This document shows positions 8,000 through 11,512 of a DNA stretch of 11,512 nt, piece by piece (the first letter of the stretch is position 1; each line of letters starts with the position of its first letter). The notes beneath the pieces were generated by a model. The model searched no databases, was not told the DNA's origin, and saw nothing but the letters and a program-made list of their open reading frames with translations. A program made the position numbers and the translations under genes. Source of the stretch: Bacteroidota bacterium. GTDB taxonomy: Bacteria; Bacteroidota; Bacteroidia; Cytophagales; Cyclobacteriaceae. The stretch covers positions 1 to 11,512 of the forward strand of contig JAHEMS010000064.1 of the NCBI GenBank assembly GCA_024643595.1, given 5' to 3'.

Positions 8000-9028
8000 T
8001 CATTTTTTCCTTGCAAACAAATACACCGCAAAAATTATCACCAGCCCCGACAACGCAATGGCCCAGTAATTTATTCTGCGTGCTTCCGCATACATCGTGT
8101 AATCCGTAAGCAAAAATTTAATCGATGGGGGGTTCCACAGCAGCCGGTTTCCGCTCACTGAATCTGCATTGGTGTCCACAACATTCCATGGCATATTAAT
8201 GACATGCGTATATTTTCCTGAACTGGCGTGGTTAATGAATTTAGTTACGACATCTTTTTGTTCATACAATTCGTCAAAACGACTTCTGATTTTATCATAG
8301 GCTAATGGAATTCCCAAACTATCCATAGCCTGGAACACAAAATCATCAGTAGCGTTCTTATTTCCTTCCAGCTTGTGAAACAAGCTTTCTTTATGTCTCT
8401 TCAGGGTATCAATCCAGCGTTCCTCCAGATTACTTTCACGAATGAGTTGTTCATTGATCATATAATAGACTTCATAAACAGCACGCAGCCCATAGATATC
8501 AAATATCTTCTCTTGCAATCTGCTTAGGTAGAGACTATCCGCTTTAGAGATCCTTTTCCCTTCGGCTGGCAACCGGTCAATAAATGCAAAATCTTCCGGA
8601 GCAATATAATCATCCATGGGGTACTTCATCCGATTGATGGTATGATACGTGTCTGAAAAGTACAGGTAGGTATAAAACCATTTGAACTCTTTTTCAAATT
8701 TACTGCTCACCCTAAAGAGCGTGTCGCTCGGTTGCGCCAGTTCATTGGTAGCATCAGTGGCTGAAGGGAAAGACTTTTCAAATTTTGCTTTCCACTTCTT
8801 TTCCTTAGTATCCTTCGTAGAATCTATAATTCGATCCGTTGTTAATTTCCAGCCATTCCCAGGTCCAATCCCCAGAAAGTTTTGCGTTGTATCAGCTGTT
8901 TCAACAACTATAGTCTTATCAATTTTGCCATCATCATGAACTGTGGTTTCCATTGAAACATTGTGTTCACATGCACTAAATGCAATGATCAGCATAATTA
9001 AAAGAGCAGCACTTAACATGGATTTCAT
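8000..9028 (-). CDS. Lipoprotein of unknown function with C-terminal transmembrane helix, third gene of the ECF sigma operon
   Basis: 342 residues. The N-terminus is a lipoprotein signal with lipobox FSAC; Cys20 would be lipidated. A mostly hydrophilic, charged domain follows, with a beta-like start (METTVHDDGKIDKTIVVE) and helical middle (about 160-265). A second membrane helix lies at about 320-338 (YWAIALSGLVIIFAVYLF), ended by ARKK. Lipid anchor at one end and helix at the other imply that the domain between them faces the periplasm with the Lys tail in the cytoplasm. I do not recognise the family. The anchor-domain-helix layout loosely recalls LppM-type proteins, but that is only an architectural resemblance. 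The gene starts 10 bases after the anti-sigma stop, so it is probably co-transcribed and may be an envelope sensor or target of that system. ATG 9028 is preferred; the ATG three codons later would also keep the lipobox. Confidence 0.8.
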   Translation of the reverse strand: MKSMLSAALLIMLIIAFSACEHNVSMETTVHDDGKIDKTIVVETADTTQNFLGIGPGNGWKLTTDRIIDSTKDTKEKKWKAKFEKSFPSATDATNELAQPSDTLFRVSSKFEKEFKWFYTYLYFSDTYHTINRMKYPMDDYIAPEDFAFIDRLPAEGKRISKADSLYLSRLQEKIFDIYGLRAVYEVYYMINEQLIRESNLEERWIDTLKRHKESLFHKLEGNKNATDDFVFQAMDSLGIPLAYDKIRSRFDELYEQKDVVTKFINHASSGKYTHVINMPWNVVDTNADSVSGNRLLWNPPSIKFLLTDYTMYAEARRINYWAIALSGLVIIFAVYLFARKK

Positions 9029-9038
9029 AAGCAGTCGT

Positions 9039-9560
9039 TTATAGATTATTTTTTTCGGCCTGTTTAGATTTGTAATACGAGTACCTTGAAGTATGGGCTT
9101 TCGCTTTTTCGTTTTCTATCCTCTTGACATAAGTACGCATATAGCTGGCCATATTCAGCACGGGTCCATGATTTGCTTTTTTTGTCGGCTCCTTGTGCAC
9201 CGATGAGCTATAAACCGTCACTTGCTGCTCATAGATAAAAAATGAGATCAGCAGAATAGCCAATGTGCCAACGGCAAATCGAACAAAAAAACTATCCAGG
9301 TAATCAGCCAAAACATCGATAATGGATCCACTTTTTTCCTTCATGACTCCATTCATTATGCGTTGTGTGAGCTGATGCGGACTACCGGGTTCTGGTTTAA
9401 GTGCCGCCTCTTTTTTTATTACGGCCTGCCATTGAAAAACCTCCTGAGCCAATTGTTTACAGGCTTCACAATGGTCAAGATGCTGGTCCAACAACTTCCT
9501 TTCTGAGGGCGTATTTTCCTCGTAACTATAAATTCTCCGTTCAAAATCTCTGCAATTCAT
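9039..9560 (-). CDS. Membrane anti-sigma factor with ZAS zinc-binding motif
   Basis: 173 residues. The cytoplasmic N-terminal domain carries the zinc-binding anti-sigma (ZAS) signature H27-x3-C31-x2-C34, with Cys3 as a likely fourth ligand. A helical linker leads to a single membrane helix at about 93-110 (VRFAVGTLAILLISFFIY) and a short basic tail, presumably periplasmic, rich in Lys and Tyr with no recognisable domain. By family knowledge it binds the cognate ECF sigma factor and holds it inactive until an envelope signal releases it. Its ATG overlaps the sigma stop codon by four bases (ATGA at 9560-9557), implying translational coupling and matched amounts. The lipoprotein gene follows after 10 bases. 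Some ZAS proteins sense redox state; whether this one does cannot be told from sequence. Confidence 0.9.
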   Translation of the reverse strand: MNCRDFERRIYSYEENTPSERKLLDQHLDHCEACKQLAQEVFQWQAVIKKEAALKPEPGSPHQLTQRIMNGVMKEKSGSIIDVLADYLDSFFVRFAVGTLAILLISFFIYEQQVTVYSSSVHKEPTKKANHGPVLNMASYMRTYVKRIENEKAKAHTSRYSYYKSKQAEKNNL

Positions 9561-10123
9561 TGTATTGTAATTTTATCGGTTGTCTGATAATACTGTTTTA
9601 ACTTTTCACTCATCTGGCGCCTGGCATAGTAAAGATTACTCTTTATGTTTCCCGGTGACATCGACAGAATTTTTCCCACTTCTTCCACATTCATTTCTTC
9701 CAAATCGCGAAGTATAAAAACAGCTTTTTGTCGTGGGGTAAGTTCACTTGCGGCTTCCTGGATCAATTCGTGCAACTCCCGGATGTTCATTTCATCATCG
9801 GCTGAAGAATAGTTCATTTTAGATTTTTCTTTTATTTCAACCAGGTTTTCTTGATGCCTACGATGTGAAGATTTTAAAACATCGAGGCATAGGTTTACAA
9901 CAATTTTATATAGCCAGGTGGAGAGTTTGACATCCGCCCGATACTTCGACAAATTCTTCCATAACCTGATAAAAGCTTCTTGCACCATGTCTTCAGCGTC
10001 TTGACCATTGCCCAAAAACCGGTAGGCCACTGAATACAGTAAAGGTTGATGCTGGCTTACGATCAATCGAAATGCTTCTGCATTGCCTTCGGTAGCCTTT
10101 CTGATAATTTCCTGTTCAGCCAT
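9557..10123 (-). CDS. ECF-family RNA polymerase sigma factor
   Basis: 188 residues, the usual ECF length. Sigma region 2 spans about 20-88, with the region 2.2 core QDAEDMVQEAFIRLWKN (41-57) and region 2.3/2.4 LSTWLYKIVVNLCLDVLK. A charged linker follows (about 89-112). Region 4 spans about 125-176, with ELTPRQKAVFILRDLEEM, then the helix-turn-helix VEEVGKILSMSPGNIKSNLYYARRQM. ECF factors direct core RNA polymerase to small stress or envelope regulons. It is first in an operon with its anti-sigma factor (4-base overlap) and a lipoprotein. ATG 10123 gives a standard ECF N-terminus (AEQEIIRKATEGNAEAF). No Shine-Dalgarno sequence is visible upstream, as is common in Bacteroidota. The family call is certain; the target promoters are unknown. 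Confidence 0.96.
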   Translation of the reverse strand: MAEQEIIRKATEGNAEAFRLIVSQHQPLLYSVAYRFLGNGQDAEDMVQEAFIRLWKNLSKYRADVKLSTWLYKIVVNLCLDVLKSSHRRHQENLVEIKEKSKMNYSSADDEMNIRELHELIQEAASELTPRQKAVFILRDLEEMNVEEVGKILSMSPGNIKSNLYYARRQMSEKLKQYYQTTDKITIQ

Positions 10124-10173
10124 TTAGAAATTTAACTCTTATACGATTCAATTGCGTGGTGGTCAAATAGAAA

Positions 10174-10181
10174 GTTTAAAC
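10174..10181. promoter_or_regulatory. Palindrome GTTTAAAC in the sigma/WD40 divergent intergenic region
   Basis: A perfect 8-base palindrome lies near the middle of the 112-base gap between the divergent sigma and WD40 starts. On the minus strand a TATTTG (10169-10164), one base short of TAnnTTTG, follows it. Both are suggestive of promoter elements for the sigma operon but could arise by chance in AT-rich DNA. No canonical ECF -35/-10 pair was convincing here. Confidence 0.2.
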
Positions 10182-10209
10182 GGTGTTTTCACATACGATG
10201 ATAAATCCG

Positions 10210-10217
10210 TATTTTTA
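10210..10217 (+). promoter_or_regulatory. Candidate -7 box for the WD40 gene
   Basis: TATTTTTA matches TAnnTTTG at all fixed positions except the last, and lies 18 bases upstream of the ATG at 10236. A T-rich stretch (10186-10189) lies about 20 bases before it in the -33 position but lacks TTG. If used, the leader would be very short. Confidence 0.25.
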
Positions 10218-10235
10218 CCTAATCCACAGGTACTT

Positions 10236-11512
10236 ATGAATTTCACGAAACGAATTTCTATTATTATTTGCTGCTTTGTGACGAGTTTGGGCCTACTTGC
10301 ACAAGCTCCACGCATAGTAATAAATCCACAAGGCCATGCCGGTAAAGTTCATAATCTAATTTTCACACCTGATGGCACTAAGCTCATCTCAGTTTCTGAA
10401 GATAAAACGATTCGCATTTGGAATGCGCAAACTGGTGTTCAGCTAAAAAAGTTTGAATCTCAGATTGGCGATGGCCCTGAAGGTATGTTTTACACTTCTG
10501 CCCTTTCACCCGATGGTAAACTGTTGGCCGTTTCCGGATACCAGGTAAGCACAGAAAAAGAGAATTACATCATTGTTATTGACATTGAAAAAGGTGAACA
10601 GGTTGCCACTGCAATCGGCCATTCGGATGTAATCAACAGCCTTTCCTTTAGCGGTTCCGGTCAATTTCTGGCGAGTGGAAGCGCTGATGGTACTGTGCGA
10701 ATCTGGAAAATGGAAAACTTCCCCACCATCATTACATCCGCCACACTGAATATTGGCAATCCGGTTTCAAATATCTGTTTCAACAGGATGACACAAGAAC
10801 TGGCCGTTGCTTCTGAAAGCAGAGACGTACTGATATATCCGTTAGCCGGGTTGCGAAAAGGGGAAAAACAATTTGCACCGAAAATACTTCATAAACATAA
10901 GGGCATCTTAAACGAAATCTCCTATTCGCCTGATGGCGCATACCTGGTCAGCAGCAGTTATGATAATGAAATGATCTTATGGAATGCGGAAGGAACCTAT
11001 ATAAAGGAAATCGATAAACTGAAGCACACCATTACGGCACTGGCCTTTTCATTTGATGGAAAAATCCTTGCCGCCCTGGATGATACTGGCAAAGGAATGA
11101 CCTATACCATTCCAACAGGAACCAGACTCACAGAATTTACAGGGCATGATAATACCGTTTTCAGCGCGGTCTTTTCACCATCAGCAAATAATAGCAATTA
11201 TATGGTGGCCTCTGGCGGTGGAAACAATAATGAAATCATACTGTGGAATCCGATCAACGGCCTAACCATAAGAAAAATAAAAGGGAAGGGAAGCCCTATT
11301 CATCAACTTGCATTTGGTCAGGATTATGAGCTTTTCTTTTCGCGGGAAATGCCAAATGGCAAACCTGGTTTTAAAAGTAGTTTTGACTTATCCTCCTTCA
11401 CTATCAACCGAAACTCTTCACGCCCACCATCAATAAAACAACTTCCTAAAGATATTTTTCAAACAGGAGTTAATTCAATTGCCCTCCCGAAGGGAAAGGT
11501 CATTCAAACCGA
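10236..11512 (+). CDS. Exported WD40 beta-propeller protein, N-terminal 425 residues, cut by right window edge
   Basis: The frame is open from ATG 10236 to the last base. A signal peptide (about 1-24: KRISIIICCFVTSLGLLAQA) is followed by about seven WD40-type blades. WD-like strands are IRIW (59-62), VRIW (154-157), MILW (246-249) and IILW (334-337), and GH motifs occur at 33-34, 128-129 and 303-304. SPDGK/SPDGAYL turns recur at 45-, 91-, 231- and 273-type positions. Blades 2, 4 and 6 are degenerate. Such propellers are binding platforms with no enzymatic activity of their own. By family knowledge, Bacteroidota WD40 proteins of this kind are often fused to a caspase (C14) domain or repeat a second propeller; which applies here lies outside the window. 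It is divergent from the ECF sigma gene across 112 bases, so shared regulation is possible but not shown. Confidence 0.88.
   Translation, partial: MNFTKRISIIICCFVTSLGLLAQAPRIVINPQGHAGKVHNLIFTPDGTKLISVSEDKTIRIWNAQTGVQLKKFESQIGDGPEGMFYTSALSPDGKLLAVSGYQVSTEKENYIIVIDIEKGEQVATAIGHSDVINSLSFSGSGQFLASGSADGTVRIWKMENFPTIITSATLNIGNPVSNICFNRMTQELAVASESRDVLIYPLAGLRKGEKQFAPKILHKHKGILNEISYSPDGAYLVSSSYDNEMILWNAEGTYIKEIDKLKHTITALAFSFDGKILAALDDTGKGMTYTIPTGTRLTEFTGHDNTVFSAVFSPSANNSNYMVASGGGNNNEIILWNPINGLTIRKIKGKGSPIHQLAFGQDYELFFSREMPNGKPGFKSSFDLSSFTINRNSSRPPSIKQLPKDIFQTGVNSIALPKGKVIQT

Noticed and set aside
8682..8939. Plus-strand frame of 85 codons opposite the lipoprotein gene
   Set aside because: Antisense to a gene with a clear lipobox and operon position; no supporting features of its own.
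10141..10199. Direct repeat ATACGAT at 10141-10147 and 10193-10199, 52 bases apart, in the sigma/WD40 gap
   Set aside because: A 7-base repeat within about 110 bases is fairly likely by chance, and neither copy is in a clear promoter position.

Overview
The window reads as chromosomal DNA of a Bacteroidota member, probably in the Cytophagales/Sphingobacteriales range. The grounds are an AT-leaning composition, start regions without recognisable Shine-Dalgarno sequences, a TAnnTTTG-type promoter box (TATCTTTG at 2738-2745), a glutamate synthase of the kind seen in that phylum, and large exported TPR-CHAT and WD40 proteins. This placement is inferred from family resemblance, not from a search.

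Layout, left to right. Positions 1-2535 (minus strand) hold the N-terminal 845 residues of the glutamate synthase large subunit (gltB), whose C-terminal part lies beyond the left edge. A 259-base divergent intergenic region follows, with two abutting AT-rich palindromes, a hairpin-like inverted repeat and one good promoter box. Two plus-strand genes come next: a TPM-domain (YgcG/Psb32-like) membrane protein with four CxxC pairs and a Gly/Ser tail (2795-4216), and a 1233-residue exported TPR-CHAT caspase-like protein (4292-7993). Converging on the CHAT gene, with only 6 bases between stop codons, is a minus-strand operon of three genes: ECF sigma factor (10123-9557), membrane anti-sigma factor with a zinc-binding ZAS motif (9560-9039, 4-base overlap) and a lipoprotein with an extra C-terminal membrane helix (9028-8000). 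Divergent from the sigma factor, a WD40 beta-propeller protein with a signal peptide starts at 10236 and runs off the right edge.

Functionally, gltB is ordinary nitrogen-assimilation metabolism. To its right, four of the six products carry export signals (signal peptide or lipobox), the anti-sigma factor has a membrane helix, and the sixth is the sigma factor it would hold. A reasonable inference is an envelope-sensing neighbourhood: the ECF/anti-sigma/lipoprotein operon as a signalling module, with an exported caspase-fold protein and an exported propeller scaffold beside it. Nothing in the sequence proves that the CHAT, TPM and WD40 genes belong to that regulon. I saw no tRNA, rRNA, CRISPR array, insertion sequence or prophage signature.
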